Shown: positions 17,228 through 27,142, counted from the stretch's first letter. The stretch is 64,000 bases of DNA from Fibrivirga algicola (GCF_011742925.1 NZ_WAEL01000014.1:1-64000), one strand, 5' to 3'. Notes: generated by a model from the letters alone, not told the origin. Numbers and translations: made by a program.

Positions 17228-18286
17228 TTACTCCGCAACGGCGGCCGTCAGCAACGGTTCGATGATAGTGGTGAGCCGGTCGCGGACAAAACTCTCCTGC
17301 AGGTACGTGGGCAGCTTGGCTACCAACTGCCGGTACCGTTCGATACCCAGCGCCTTGGCTACATACGCCTCGTGGAGCGAGTTCACGTGCGCCACAATGC
17401 TAACCAGACTCTGGTGAAACAGCCGCACGTCTACTTCGGAATCAACAAAGCGCTCAATCTCCCGGTTGGTCGACGAAATACGCAGCCGACTTAGCATATC
17501 GAAGTAGGTAGTGTACCCGATTTGGCGGGCCAGTTGCTTGTACTGCTCGGGGCCAAACTTTTGCAGAATCTCGCCCGTACGCGACGACCGAAGGGCCGTT
17601 TTGGGGTTATTCTGCACGGCATTACGCAGTGCCTTGATCCGCTGATCGCGCGTGGTTTTCAGAAACTGCGCCACTTCGACCTGAGCCGACGTATGCCGAG
17701 AGGGCAGGGTCAGGTCAGACCGGCCGGCCTCGGCCATCCGTTTGGCCATGGGCAGGCGCTGGATGCGGTAATTGTTGATGGGGCCAAGCGCATAATACCC
17801 AACCGAAGCCGGATAATGCCCTTTCACCACCATGTTGCCGATCCGCTTCCGAATCAGCTCTTCATTGCTCACATTGATACCCTGCACGGCCAGAAACGCG
17901 CGGGCACTAAATAACACGCTGTAATAAGCCTGCGGGAACGTCCAGTGCAACGAACTTTGCAGGTATTGCTCCGAGTCGGCAGACCGATCGTTGATAACAG
18001 GCGTAATGCGGAGCGCATACTCGGCACTCCAGCTATTGAGTAATAACTTCTCCAACGCCGACTGCCGATCAGCCGCGCCCAAGCCTCCGAACTGCCGGAA
18101 GATCGGAAATTTGGCCACATCGAACAGGTCATTCTGATGCTGGATGTGGTAATCCATGGCGAAGAAGTGGTTCAAAAACACCTGCGCCGGAATCGATTTA
18201 CGCCAGTTTTCGTCCACCGGCTGAGCAGGTTGCACGGGCATCTGCGTAGGCATGGAAGCCATCGACACATTGGTTGTTTCTCTCAT
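17228..18286 (-). CDS. Conserved-looking protein of unknown function (352 aa)
   Basis: I do not recognise this 352-residue protein. It has no signal peptide or membrane segment. The sequence is mainly helical, with basic, Arg-rich stretches. A segment around residues 115-135 ('FPQAYYSVLFSARAFLAVQG') resembles the helix pattern of HEPN domains, but the catalytic RxxxxH of HEPN RNases is not evident. Several Met codons near the start (1, 9, 12, 15) leave the exact start open. It is transcribed alone, divergently from the OmpA-family gene. Confidence 0.6.
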   Translation of the reverse strand: MRETTNVSMASMPTQMPVQPAQPVDENWRKSIPAQVFLNHFFAMDYHIQHQNDLFDVAKFPIFRQFGGLGAADRQSALEKLLLNSWSAEYALRITPVINDRSADSEQYLQSSLHWTFPQAYYSVLFSARAFLAVQGINVSNEELIRKRIGNMVVKGHYPASVGYYALGPINNYRIQRLPMAKRMAEAGRSDLTLPSRHTSAQVEVAQFLKTTRDQRIKALRNAVQNNPKTALRSSRTGEILQKFGPEQYKQLARQIGYTTYFDMLSRLRISSTNREIERFVDSEVDVRLFHQSLVSIVAHVNSLHEAYVAKALGIERYRQLVAKLPTYLQESFVRDRLTTIIEPLLTAAVAE

Positions 18287-18426
18287 ACACTACTAACGCA
18301 CAAGGCTACGCGCGCGTTCACTTTTCACCATTTTAGACCCCCACATAAACCATTGACATACAAGGTATTATACATAAATTTTCGGCATTTTTTGTAACCT
18401 TTTTTGACGCTATTACACAGGCTTTT

Positions 18427-18460
18427 TTTGGCGTTTATCGACGGGCTGGATGTACTTTTG
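18427..18460 (+). promoter_or_regulatory. Bacteroidota promoter of the OmpA-family gene
   Basis: TTTG (18427-18430), a 22-nt spacer and TACTTTTG (18453-18460) fit the TTTG / TAnnTTTG consensus exactly. Transcription would start about 20 nt before the ATG at 18488. Confidence 0.7.
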
Positions 18461-18487
18461 ACGGTTATTTCCCGTTGCTTACATAGT

Positions 18488-19279
18488 ATGACCATATTCA
18501 GTAACGTGTGCCTCGCATTGGGGCTTGTTTGCAGTACGCTCCCTGGATTTTGCCAGAATGACAGAGCATCGCTCGAGGGCCTGATCCTCGACGCAGCTAC
18601 CCGCCAGCCTATTAGCAGTGCCACTGTAATGGGCGTGGGCACAAATGGAAAAACGCTTCAATCTAAGTTCACCGAGAAAGACGGTAGTTTTCGGCTCGAA
18701 CTGAGTACCAAAGAAGCATTCACGGTAGTCGTGCGGGCGCAGAGCTACATTCCTCACAGCGAATCGATGAACTTCTCAGACGGGCGGGTTAATCGCCGTA
18801 CGGGAAAAATTATTTTGCTGCGGAAAGCGATAATGCCCACCGCGCCGGTAGCGACCACGTCGACAGGCACCAAACTGGCGATCGACCAGAAAGCAACCCC
18901 GGTAACGGCCGCGGCAAAGCCACTAACGGTTACCGACGAGACAGTTGAACTGCGGGCCATTCAGTTTACCCAAAGCACGGCCGACATGGTACCGGAAGCC
19001 AGAGTTGACCTCGACCGCGTACTTACCTTCCTGAACGAGAATCCAGCGATTAGTATCGAATTGGCCGGTCATACCGATAACCAGGGCGATTTTGACCAAA
19101 ACGTTGCCCTGTCGCGTCAACGAGCCGAAACGGTTAAGGCATTTCTGGTTGGTAAAGGCGTAGCGCCCACTCGCATTTTCACAAAGGGGTACGGTGGAAC
19201 CCGCCCGGTGGCCACCAATAACTACGAGAAAAGCCGCCAGCTCAATCGGCGTGTCGAAATGCGGGTCATCAAAGAATAG
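18488..19279 (+). CDS. OmpA-family outer membrane/peptidoglycan-binding protein
   Basis: 263 residues: signal peptide (about 1-23), a carboxypeptidase-regulatory-like beta-sandwich ('LEGLILDAATRQPISSATV', about 28-110), a Thr/Ala-rich linker, then an OmpA C-terminal domain ('IELAGHTDNQGDFDQNVALSRQ', 'KGYGGTRPVATN', 'NRRVEMRV') that binds peptidoglycan. An upstream in-frame TTG (18404) lies before the promoter's -33 box, so the ATG at 18488 must be the start. Its stop codon sits inside the terminator arm. Confidence 0.88.
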   Translation: MTIFSNVCLALGLVCSTLPGFCQNDRASLEGLILDAATRQPISSATVMGVGTNGKTLQSKFTEKDGSFRLELSTKEAFTVVVRAQSYIPHSESMNFSDGRVNRRTGKIILLRKAIMPTAPVATTSTGTKLAIDQKATPVTAAAKPLTVTDETVELRAIQFTQSTADMVPEARVDLDRVLTFLNENPAISIELAGHTDNQGDFDQNVALSRQRAETVKAFLVGKGVAPTRIFTKGYGGTRPVATNNYEKSRQLNRRVEMRVIKE

Positions 19280-19324
19280 CTACAAATCCGGCAATTCAAC
19301 TCATCGCTCTGCGTTTGTAGCTAT
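19276..19324. terminator. Hairpin between OmpA-family and T9SS-protein genes
   Basis: An 11-bp perfect inverted repeat ATAGCTACAAA/TTTGTAGCTAT (19276-19286 with 19314-19324) contains the TAG stop of the forward gene. The next gene is convergent. Confidence 0.6.
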
Positions 19325-19340
19325 GCCTCGACCTGAAACG

Positions 19341-22196
19341 CTACCGGGCAATCAGGAAGCGTTTCGACGTGGCATAGTTGCCCGCCTTGATTTTGGCGAT
19401 GTACATACCCGGTTGCCAGGTACCTACGTAGACCTGATACTGCTGCCGGGCTTCACTACCCGCCAGTTGCTGACGGCTCCGCAGCCGGCCTGCCAGATCG
19501 AACACTTCGATTGTTACGACCTCGCTGGTGGGCATCTGGTACAGGTACGTCAGGTAGTCGTCGGCCGGGTTTGGCGCCAGTTCCAGATGCGCCGCCTTTG
19601 TTGATTCATCCAGGTCGGGGCACCAGCTAATCGGATCGGGCTCCGACGAAGGCACGCCAAAGTCGAGGCCAGCCGTGTTCTGCGGGCCCGCCGACGTACC
19701 CCGCCAGATCGTAGCAGTATTGCCATCAAAAGCAGCGGTGTAGCTTGTATCCTCTGTACTGGCCCCACTGCCAATGGGCGTTCCGCGCAGTTTCCGGTTT
19801 CCTGCATAAAACTCAAGCTCAGCCAGTTCACCAAAACAGTTTTTGGCAGCAACGTACCTGACATATCGCCACGGCTGATCGGCATTGACAACAAAGTCAT
19901 TCCAACCCTTGCCCGGCTGCCTTGTAATGGCCAGTGTGGTCCAGATAACGCCATCCTGCGAACCCTGCACCACGCCATTCCGACAACGGTCGCTACAGGT
20001 CTGGCAGGAATCGACGCCAAAATGTACCCGTATTTTAGAGACCGTAGGCACCGGCGCGGTCTGATTGCAATTGAGGCCGGGAATCTGTGCGCAGTATATA
20101 TCGGCGATGGCTTTCATGCCCGCATCACCCGGGTAGCGTTTCACCAGGCTGTCGGCCTTCGGCCAGTCGGTTTGGGCCGTTAAGCCCACGTCGTTGCGAA
20201 TGCAGTTGAGATTAGCAAACTGCCAGCCCGCTTCATTGGCCACCTGCCGCAGCACCAGATTTGACTTGCTTTGACCGGGTAAAAAGGAATTGCGTAAGAC
20301 AACCATACCTGTGGTCACGCCCGTCGACACGACCAGTTTCAGAAGTTCGTCCCGAAATACGTCGGCGTTGAAGTTAGTCTGATCGATGTTCTCCGCTAGA
20401 GAAATCAGCACCAGATCGGGCTTGTTACCACCCCACAGCGCCGCGACCTTGCTGGCTACCGCTGTTTGGTACGGAAACGTCTTGCTGGTGTAGGTCTGCT
20501 CCCAGTCATCGAGCCGGAGCCGCTGCACCGACACTTCGGCATTTTGCTCGCGCAGCTTTTCGGTCAGCAGGCTCACATAGTCTTTATCCCGACTGGTCGC
20601 GGCCATGCCCCAGGGGCCACCTGTCCAGCCAATGGTGGCGTCGGGAGCCTTTTCAGTTAGGGCATTACCAATCACAAGCACCCGGTTGTAACGCGGTGCC
20701 TCAATGGTTGGGGCCATAAGCAAATCATCCTGCTGCAACAGATTGACCGGCTGGCCGCCGCTCAGGTCATACACCGCCCGCCAGTCTTTATACGCCTGAC
20801 AATCGCGCACGTAGAAATTCCTGATTGTCGCACACCCATCACCGTACAGGATTCCCGACGTGGTAAAGGTTACGCTTTGCTTCGGCAAACGGGCTACGGG
20901 CTCCGTGTTGGCAATGTAACGGGCCGCAATTTCCCGGATCACGTCGCGGTCTATCGAATACGTAAAGTCGAAATTAAAGGCCGTAATAATCTGGGTGCCG
21001 TGCTCGTAGCATTCGACAAACTGGCGAATCATCTCTTCGCGTGGCACCGGATTCGATAGCCGACCCAGGTTACCACCTACTTCATTTACAATCAGTTTTC
21101 CCGGCGAATTGGATCGGATCAGGTCGGTTGAAAAGCGATAGTCGGATGAGTGATCGTCATTTATTTTTATGCCGTCGAGACTTTCGCCGGTGTCTTTAAA
21201 GCTGTAGCTTCCGCGCTGAACCGATTGTTTATCGTATACCGAACCGTATTCCTGAATGACCTTAAACCGGTTGTCTACAGCTTTCAGCGCCGCTGCTACC
21301 TCCAGCATAAACGTTTTCATCACGCTATGCCGGTAGCGGTACCAGTCGCGTCCGGCTTCACCTTCAAATGCGCCCTTGAACTCCCCGTTGGGTGCTTTAG
21401 GCCGAATCTGGTCGAAGCTGTCCGACGGCTGTCCGTCTCCTTTCCAGGCGGCTTTCAACCGGCTGATCGACCCACGGTATTTCGACCTCAGCCACACTCT
21501 ATAGCCTTGCACCATTGGCTCCGAATAGTCGTATAGCCGCTCAAAATCACCCTGCAAGCCTTTTGTCGTGCTGGATGGATACCCGAATTCGCCCTGCCCG
21601 GTGGTACCCACGCAGATAAACAGGAGTTCGTTGGTATTCAGTAAATAGCTATAGCGCTGGGCTACCCGTGCGGCAAACGTGGTGCCTTTCTCGACGGTAG
21701 CGGGGGCGGCAAAACTAGTAAATACCCGAAACGTACCCTGGTTGAGGTACAGGCCATCGAACTGCTGATAGACGCGCAGGTTCTGGCCGAATATGTTGAA
21801 CCCCTGCATGCGGTCGGCCGCGTTCCAGCCATTGTATCCGTCTTCAAAGTTATTGTTGGGGTCCGAGGGGGTGTCGAGACGCTGATTGTCGATCCAGAGC
21901 CGGATGGCGATTTTCATGCCGTTTCGGCGGGCAGCGGCCACCTGATCGTCGTACTGCTGCCAGGGGTTGGGGTCGTCTTTGCGCCAGTTGTTGATCGTGC
22001 TCCAGAGCATGGTGATCAACACACTGTTGCCCCCATTTGCTTTCAGTTGATTGATTGTCTCAATGCCGTTATCGCCGTTACCAATGTTGTTATTGCCAAG
22101 CGACAGCATTAGATATCGCTGATTGTTCTGCGCTGATAATAAACCACTTAGAGAGCAGAACAGGAATATCAAAAAAAGCCGATAGAATCGAATCAT
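19341..22196 (-). CDS. Large T9SS-secreted multidomain hydrolase-like protein
   Basis: About 951 residues. After a signal peptide (MIRFYRLFLIFLFCSL...LLSAQ) comes a beta-galactosidase-like TIM barrel (about 30-420, 'GGNSVLITMLWSTINNW', 'KVIQEYGSV', 'LIVNEVGG'). An SGNH-like segment follows ('RVLVIGNALTEKAPD', 'DLVLISLAENIDQTNF'), then an F5/8-type-C-like Cys-containing domain. The end is a type IX sorting domain ('ELAPNPADDYLTYL', 'GMYIAKIKAG', 'SKRFLIAR'). It should be exported to the surface or medium and act on glycans; substrate is unknown. Met10 of the open frame (22196) is the better start because it begins the signal peptide. Confidence 0.72.
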   Translation of the reverse strand: MIRFYRLFLIFLFCSLSGLLSAQNNQRYLMLSLGNNNIGNGDNGIETINQLKANGGNSVLITMLWSTINNWRKDDPNPWQQYDDQVAAARRNGMKIAIRLWIDNQRLDTPSDPNNNFEDGYNGWNAADRMQGFNIFGQNLRVYQQFDGLYLNQGTFRVFTSFAAPATVEKGTTFAARVAQRYSYLLNTNELLFICVGTTGQGEFGYPSSTTKGLQGDFERLYDYSEPMVQGYRVWLRSKYRGSISRLKAAWKGDGQPSDSFDQIRPKAPNGEFKGAFEGEAGRDWYRYRHSVMKTFMLEVAAALKAVDNRFKVIQEYGSVYDKQSVQRGSYSFKDTGESLDGIKINDDHSSDYRFSTDLIRSNSPGKLIVNEVGGNLGRLSNPVPREEMIRQFVECYEHGTQIITAFNFDFTYSIDRDVIREIAARYIANTEPVARLPKQSVTFTTSGILYGDGCATIRNFYVRDCQAYKDWRAVYDLSGGQPVNLLQQDDLLMAPTIEAPRYNRVLVIGNALTEKAPDATIGWTGGPWGMAATSRDKDYVSLLTEKLREQNAEVSVQRLRLDDWEQTYTSKTFPYQTAVASKVAALWGGNKPDLVLISLAENIDQTNFNADVFRDELLKLVVSTGVTTGMVVLRNSFLPGQSKSNLVLRQVANEAGWQFANLNCIRNDVGLTAQTDWPKADSLVKRYPGDAGMKAIADIYCAQIPGLNCNQTAPVPTVSKIRVHFGVDSCQTCSDRCRNGVVQGSQDGVIWTTLAITRQPGKGWNDFVVNADQPWRYVRYVAAKNCFGELAELEFYAGNRKLRGTPIGSGASTEDTSYTAAFDGNTATIWRGTSAGPQNTAGLDFGVPSSEPDPISWCPDLDESTKAAHLELAPNPADDYLTYLYQMPTSEVVTIEVFDLAGRLRSRQQLAGSEARQQYQVYVGTWQPGMYIAKIKAGNYATSKRFLIAR

Positions 22197-22302
22197 ACAG
22201 GAACAAGTTGTACTAAACGTCAATAGTCGATAAAGCTCAGGTACGTGACGGCACGTGCTGGTATGGCCGTAACGAATGGAACAGCGCTATCATATACAGA
22301 AG

Positions 22303-23193
22303 TTAGTCTGTGGCCACCGCTGTTTTTCGACCGAGCCCTAACCCGCCCACAACCAGCACAGTACCCGCTACGGTGTATAGCGTAATGGGTTCGCCCAGAA
22401 GAACTGACGAGTACGCAAACCCAAAAATAGGGCACAGAAACAGCCACAACGACGCTTTGACGGCATCGGCCCGAACCAGCCGGAACCACAGTTGCAACGC
22501 TAGAACCGATACCGGCCCAATCAGCCAGCCCACCGACGCCCAGAACCGCCCATCGAACGAAGTCGCGCTGATATCGGTCGTGAGGAGGGTGACGGGAAGA
22601 ATCAACAGGCCACCGATCAGCACCTGCCAGCCATTGATCACCAGGTTGGGCAACCGCCAGTTGTAGCGGGCGTAGTAGACCGTTGCCGCCGAGATCGACA
22701 GCATGCTGCCCAGCAGGATCAACAGCCCTTCGACGGTGGCATAGGCCTGCCCTAGTAGCGGATAAGCCGCCACACACACGCCCAACAGCCCAAGCAACAG
22801 GCCCGCCCCTTCCTGCCAGCGTAGCGGACGCCGGAGGAAAGCCGCCGACATCAGCGTGATAAACAACGGATTGGTGGCCGTTGAGAGACTACCAATACCT
22901 GCCGACACCTGCTTGAGTGCCAGCACAAACAGCCCCAGATAAATGGTTGTGTTCAGAGCTGCGAAGATGGTGAGGCGCTTCCATTCCACCCCTGTTGGCA
23001 GGGGGTTGCCTTTCTGGAACACATACGCAACCAGTAGCATGCCGGTCCCCGCAATCAGGAACCGGACTGTGGCCAGCACCAGCGGCGCCGCCGACTGCAC
23101 CCCAAACTTGGTAGCCACCGACGCCGACGCCCAAAACATGGCAAAGAGAATTCCGGGAATGACCAGGTTAGAGCGGGTAGATGCTGTATTCAC
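22303..23193 (-). CDS. EamA/DMT-family transporter
   Basis: A 296-residue inner-membrane protein with ten hydrophobic segments in two EamA repeats ('GILFAMFWASASVATKFG' at the start; the second repeat begins about residue 150). It is a drug/metabolite transporter of unknown substrate. It lies 105 nt after nadE and 107 nt before the T9SS protein gene, all on the same strand. Confidence 0.85.
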   Translation of the reverse strand: MNTASTRSNLVIPGILFAMFWASASVATKFGVQSAAPLVLATVRFLIAGTGMLLVAYVFQKGNPLPTGVEWKRLTIFAALNTTIYLGLFVLALKQVSAGIGSLSTATNPLFITLMSAAFLRRPLRWQEGAGLLLGLLGVCVAAYPLLGQAYATVEGLLILLGSMLSISAATVYYARYNWRLPNLVINGWQVLIGGLLILPVTLLTTDISATSFDGRFWASVGWLIGPVSVLALQLWFRLVRADAVKASLWLFLCPIFGFAYSSVLLGEPITLYTVAGTVLVVGGLGLGRKTAVATD

Positions 23194-23234
23194 AAATGCA
23201 GTTAAAAAATAACAAGATGACCCTTACAATGGCT

Positions 23235-23267
23235 GCCTGGCTAATCGAAGGGCAAAACCAGCCAGGC
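23235..23267 (-). terminator. Possible terminator after nadE
   Basis: GCCTGGCT (23235-23242) pairs with AGCCAGGC (23260-23267) around a 17-nt loop, without a clear T run. Weak. Confidence 0.3.
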
Positions 23268-23298
23268 ACCCACAGCAAGCTCTACGAGTACGACAGCG

Positions 23299-25347
23299 TT
23301 AAAAACCGATCTTTCCTTTACGGCCTCCGCCTTTGCTGTGTTCCTGTGCCCAGTCGCGCATCTCGGCTAGCTCTTTCTCGAAACCACCCGACAGGATCGG
23401 GAAGCGCATCCAGGTACGTGGGTCAAGGCTGTGATCGTCGAGGTGGAAACTGGGGGCGTACCGTTCACGCTTCCACTGGTTGCGGCTCCAGAGTTTAAAG
23501 AATCGCTCCACCCACATCAGCAGGTTTTCGCGGCTATGCTGACCGGCAAACTTCACTTCAACGATCTTGAATACATCGACCGGTGCCTGCTTGTCCCGAA
23601 TACCAGCATCCTCAATAGCGTTCAGCACATCGTAGGGCATCAAATCTGTTTCGTCAGTCTGGTTGCGATCGAGCGGACGCAGTTCGGCGGTGGGTTGCAG
23701 GTTATTCACCCGATTCAGGCCCGCTAACTTAATGCGCTCATCGGGGCTCGGCGTATTCACCACATTGAGTCCTTCGGTTTCGAGCCAGCGCAGCCAGCCC
23801 CGCAAAAAATGCTTATCGATGCCGGTGATCGGCGAGATACTCCCTGCCGTGTCGCCATCCATCGTGGCGTAGCCAACGGCGGCTTCTGACCGGTTAGAGG
23901 TGCTAAGCAGCAATGCATTTTTCAGGTTGGCCAGCATCCAGACACCTGGGGCACGTACCCGCGCCTGAATATTTTGCAGGGCCAGATCGTCGGTACTCCA
24001 CGACAATTTGCGGCCAATCTGCCCCTCAATCAAGCCTGTGTATGTATCAACCAGCCCGTCAATGTTGATGTTCATGAAGGTAGCGCCCAGGCTCTCGGCC
24101 AGCTCTTTCGCCGAGTTGAACGTATCGTCCGACGAGTTGCTGGTGCCCTGATAGATCGTTGTCAGCAGCTTACCTACCATCGCCTCGGCGCTGACGCAAT
24201 CTTGGACGGCATTCAGGTGGTGCAGCTTTTTCTTCACGCCATCAAGACCAATATTTTCGACGGCCATCCGCACCATCAGGTATACCGTGGCTGCAATCGC
24301 CGACGAATCGGCTCCACCCGACAGGCTGAGGACGTACCCCTGCGAGCGGCTTTTGCGCAGGTAGTCGAACAGGCCGAGTGCTACGGCGCGAGCAAACTCT
24401 TCTTCTTTGATACTGCCGAACCGTTCCCATGGTTCCAGTTCAGCCTTGTGAAATATAGGCGTTACGTCTGGCCAGTTGAACCGATCAGTTACCCGCAGGT
24501 TTGGCAGGGCATACGCCAGGTTTCCCCGGTTCTGCGTCTGATTCAGGCGGGTCATGTGTACATCGACCACAGCCGGTACAATGTGCATGTCTTCATAGCT
24601 CAGGCGGGGGCCCGACACCAGCAGTTCACCGTTGGAGGCCACCATGGCATCGCCGTCGTAGATAGCCCGGCCCGCTTCGTTACCCAACAGGTTGGTATAC
24701 ACGTAGCTAACCCCAAACGACCGCGACGCATCGACAACGAGCCGCTCACGGGTAACCGATTTACCAAACGCAAAATGGCTGGCCGACGGATTCAGAATTA
24801 CGTCGACGCCCCGCTCGTACAGTGCCCGCCCCGGCCGACCGGCGATCCAGGCATCTTCGCAGATTTCGAAGCCGATCCGAATACCCGACAGGTCGAATAT
24901 CAGATCGCCGAAGGGATAATTGAATTCGCCGATATGGGTCTCGTCACGTACCCCCACCGTCCAGGGCTGGAACCAGCGCGGCTCGTAGTGAATGCCATTA
25001 CCGGGTAAGTACTGCTTGGCTACGAAGCCCAGAATACGCTTGTTCACGATAAAGCAAGCCACATTGAACGTGCGATTGTTGTGGCGCATGGGCAACCCCA
25101 CAGACACCGCAATGTCGGCTGTATGCCCAACAATATCGAGCAATGAAGCAATCGACTGATCAATGGTGTTCTGCGCGTAGAACATGTCTTCGCAGTTGTA
25201 GCCACAAATACAGAGTTCAGGCAAACACAGCAGACTAACACCCTGCTGGCGAGCCGCCTCAATGGCATTGATGATATTTTGCTGGTTATGGTCCCAATCC
25301 AGCGGGGTCTGGTTCAGCACCCCAGCGGCAACTTTCAGTAGTTTCAA
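23299..25347 (-). CDS. nadE: Glutamine-dependent NAD(+) synthetase
   Basis: The 682-residue two-domain enzyme makes NAD from deamido-NAD using glutamine. The N-terminal nitrilase-type amidase has Glu44 ('CLPELC'), Lys111 ('FVAKQYLPG') and Cys163 ('FEICEDAW'). The C-terminal synthetase has the pyrophosphate loop 'SLSGGADSSA' near residue 340 and 'TSNRSEAAVGYATMDGD'. Length matches the long bacterial form. It may be co-transcribed with the upstream unknown genes (gap about 120 nt). Confidence 0.96.
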   Translation of the reverse strand: MKLLKVAAGVLNQTPLDWDHNQQNIINAIEAARQQGVSLLCLPELCICGYNCEDMFYAQNTIDQSIASLLDIVGHTADIAVSVGLPMRHNNRTFNVACFIVNKRILGFVAKQYLPGNGIHYEPRWFQPWTVGVRDETHIGEFNYPFGDLIFDLSGIRIGFEICEDAWIAGRPGRALYERGVDVILNPSASHFAFGKSVTRERLVVDASRSFGVSYVYTNLLGNEAGRAIYDGDAMVASNGELLVSGPRLSYEDMHIVPAVVDVHMTRLNQTQNRGNLAYALPNLRVTDRFNWPDVTPIFHKAELEPWERFGSIKEEEFARAVALGLFDYLRKSRSQGYVLSLSGGADSSAIAATVYLMVRMAVENIGLDGVKKKLHHLNAVQDCVSAEAMVGKLLTTIYQGTSNSSDDTFNSAKELAESLGATFMNINIDGLVDTYTGLIEGQIGRKLSWSTDDLALQNIQARVRAPGVWMLANLKNALLLSTSNRSEAAVGYATMDGDTAGSISPITGIDKHFLRGWLRWLETEGLNVVNTPSPDERIKLAGLNRVNNLQPTAELRPLDRNQTDETDLMPYDVLNAIEDAGIRDKQAPVDVFKIVEVKFAGQHSRENLLMWVERFFKLWSRNQWKRERYAPSFHLDDHSLDPRTWMRFPILSGGFEKELAEMRDWAQEHSKGGGRKGKIGF

Positions 25348-25468
25348 GGTCGAATGAGCGAATTGTATACTTGGCTAACAAAGATGCGGCAGGAAAGGGT
25401 TTGGCCGCTTATCAACACGCTATTATTGACCGCTAAATCCATCAACGTTGAAAGGAACCTGAGAGTAC

Positions 25469-25927
25469 CTACTCTTTCGCCTTTGCTTGCAGTTGCTTCC
25501 ACCGTCGATACGCTTCGGCCTGGTAGTCGCCACCGTCCGTCTGTTCTGCAACTTCATCCAGCGATATAGCTTCTCCCCAATCGGCTGCTTCGGCCTCCCG
25601 TACTTGTTGCTGATACGCATAAGCAGCTGACCACATATTGCCGTACATGCCGAGCTTATTAGCCTGATCGGGCAAGTCGTGAATTTTACCTTTGAAGTTG
25701 TGGTAATCGACGGTTTGGGCCAGCATCGTGTAAAAACGCGGCAGTTCGTTGGGCGTGACGATCAGGCGGGCAATATAATCGGCCTCCGGGGTTTCCAGGT
25801 ACGTACCCACGAGGCCCGCCTGCGTCAGATTTTGAAGGTCGGCGGCGCGGCGGGCGCGGATCATGAAATTACCATCTCGGCTACTTTTTACAACCGAGAA
25901 AAAACCAAGGGTAGAGGCGATCCACAT
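25469..25927 (-). CDS. Conserved protein of unknown function (152 aa)
   Basis: It starts 'MWIASTLGFFSVVKSSRDG'. Similar short proteins that begin 'MW(I/V)..LGF(F/Y)S(I/V)V' followed by a segment on 'RARRAADLQNL' are widespread in bacteria, from memory, without assigned function. No signal peptide or Cys is present. The C-terminal third is helical and charged. It begins 12 nt after the 400-residue protein's stop, so the two are almost certainly co-expressed. Confidence 0.65.
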   Translation of the reverse strand: MWIASTLGFFSVVKSSRDGNFMIRARRAADLQNLTQAGLVGTYLETPEADYIARLIVTPNELPRFYTMLAQTVDYHNFKGKIHDLPDQANKLGMYGNMWSAAYAYQQQVREAEAADWGEAISLDEVAEQTDGGDYQAEAYRRWKQLQAKAKE

Positions 25928-25939
25928 AGTAAATTGATG

Positions 25940-27142
25940 TTAAAGGTGTGGTGAAGAAACGGAAAGCAGGGAATCGGGTAAAGTAATGAGTTCGGCGGCC
26001 AGGTTGATCCGGTACCGTTCGCCGGGTTCGCCTTCAATCAGGTACGATTTTGCCATGGTGGCATCCAGTATGTCGCGGAAGGCTTTGTTAGCCCTCGACA
26101 GATTCTGGTTTCGGGCGCTCGGGTCTAGCGGGTCGACAAACCGGCTGATCCGCTCGGCTATATTGGGGGTTCTATCGGTCCCCGTCAGGCGGCAATACAG
26201 GTAAGTCAGCTCCTCGCGGTGGTCGCTCAGTTCCTTAAGCCGAACGCCTTCGGGATGTCGTAAATAGAACAGATACAGCACCTTAGCCAGTGCCGGCATT
26301 TTAACTTCCAGGTGACCAAACTGGCTTAAGGTGATGTTCAGATAGGGCGTAACCACCAGCGGACTGAGCGACACCGCACGCCGGAAACCCTGCTGAAAAA
26401 GCATCTGTTCGCGTAATCCGTTGAAGGCAGACAGGCCATCGAGAATCAGTTTTTCGGGGGCACCGGCGGCAATCAGTCGTTGCCAACAGGGCTGACAAAT
26501 ATCGCCGGTACGCAGTTTCAGCGCGATGTCGCCCTTTTTCTCGCAGAAATCGTTCATGCAACCAATGGGCTGTTGGTGCCAGTACGGATGCTCATCGTTC
26601 GACGGCAGGTTCATGCCCATCCGCAGGATGTTAGCCCATATCTGGTAGGCAACCGGATACTTGTGGTGGCAGGGCATAAACAACTCCCAGTCGGCCGTAT
26701 GCACGAAGGCATTGCGCTGCCCGTCCGTCGCTGAGAACCAGTTCAGTGAGTTAGGGCGGCAAGTAAGTAGAATGACTACGTCGCCCTTGGGCAGTTGCCG
26801 CTCCTGCCGGAAACGATCGCAGACCTCGAACAACTCACGCCACGACAGTGGAAATCCCCGATCGGGCAGGTACGTAACTTTTTCCATCAGCTCGTACTCG
26901 AACCGGCTTCGGTCTACACGCCGGTGCAGAAAGGGGAACTCATCGGGATCGGTTTCCCGCTCAAAGGCCTGAAACGTAATGTCTGTTGCACTGAACGACT
27001 GAAGCAGCGACAGAACAGCGAAGAAATCGTTAGGATTGTAATCGGGAGTGCGAAGAAGATGAACGGTCATAAGGGGCGAAGCGGGCCTGTAAGATACAAC
27101 CAGTACTTTTTTGCCTAGCTGGTAGCGTACCAGGTTAGCCAA
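25940..27142 (-). CDS. Unknown cytosolic protein with a four-Cys cluster (400 aa)
   Basis: I cannot name the family. The middle carries 'LLTCRPNSLNWFSATDGQ' and 'AFVHTADWELF', followed by a probable zinc cluster: Cys in 'IGCMNDFCEKK' and, about 15 residues on, 'DICQPCWQRL'. This layout recalls degenerate zinc-metallopeptidase-like proteins, but no HExxH motif is present. The C-terminal 150 residues are helical with Arg/Lys-rich stretches ('RISRFVDPLDPSARNQNLSRANKAF') and may be a winged-helix-like DNA- or effector-binding part. It lies between a VWA gene and the 152-residue gene. Confidence 0.6.
   Translation of the reverse strand: MANLVRYQLGKKVLVVSYRPASPLMTVHLLRTPDYNPNDFFAVLSLLQSFSATDITFQAFERETDPDEFPFLHRRVDRSRFEYELMEKVTYLPDRGFPLSWRELFEVCDRFRQERQLPKGDVVILLTCRPNSLNWFSATDGQRNAFVHTADWELFMPCHHKYPVAYQIWANILRMGMNLPSNDEHPYWHQQPIGCMNDFCEKKGDIALKLRTGDICQPCWQRLIAAGAPEKLILDGLSAFNGLREQMLFQQGFRRAVSLSPLVVTPYLNITLSQFGHLEVKMPALAKVLYLFYLRHPEGVRLKELSDHREELTYLYCRLTGTDRTPNIAERISRFVDPLDPSARNQNLSRANKAFRDILDATMAKSYLIEGEPGERYRINLAAELITLPDSLLSVSSPHL

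Noticed and set aside
23974-25008. Forward open frame of 344 codons inside nadE
   Set aside because: Antisense to the well-conserved NAD synthetase gene and without recognisable domains.
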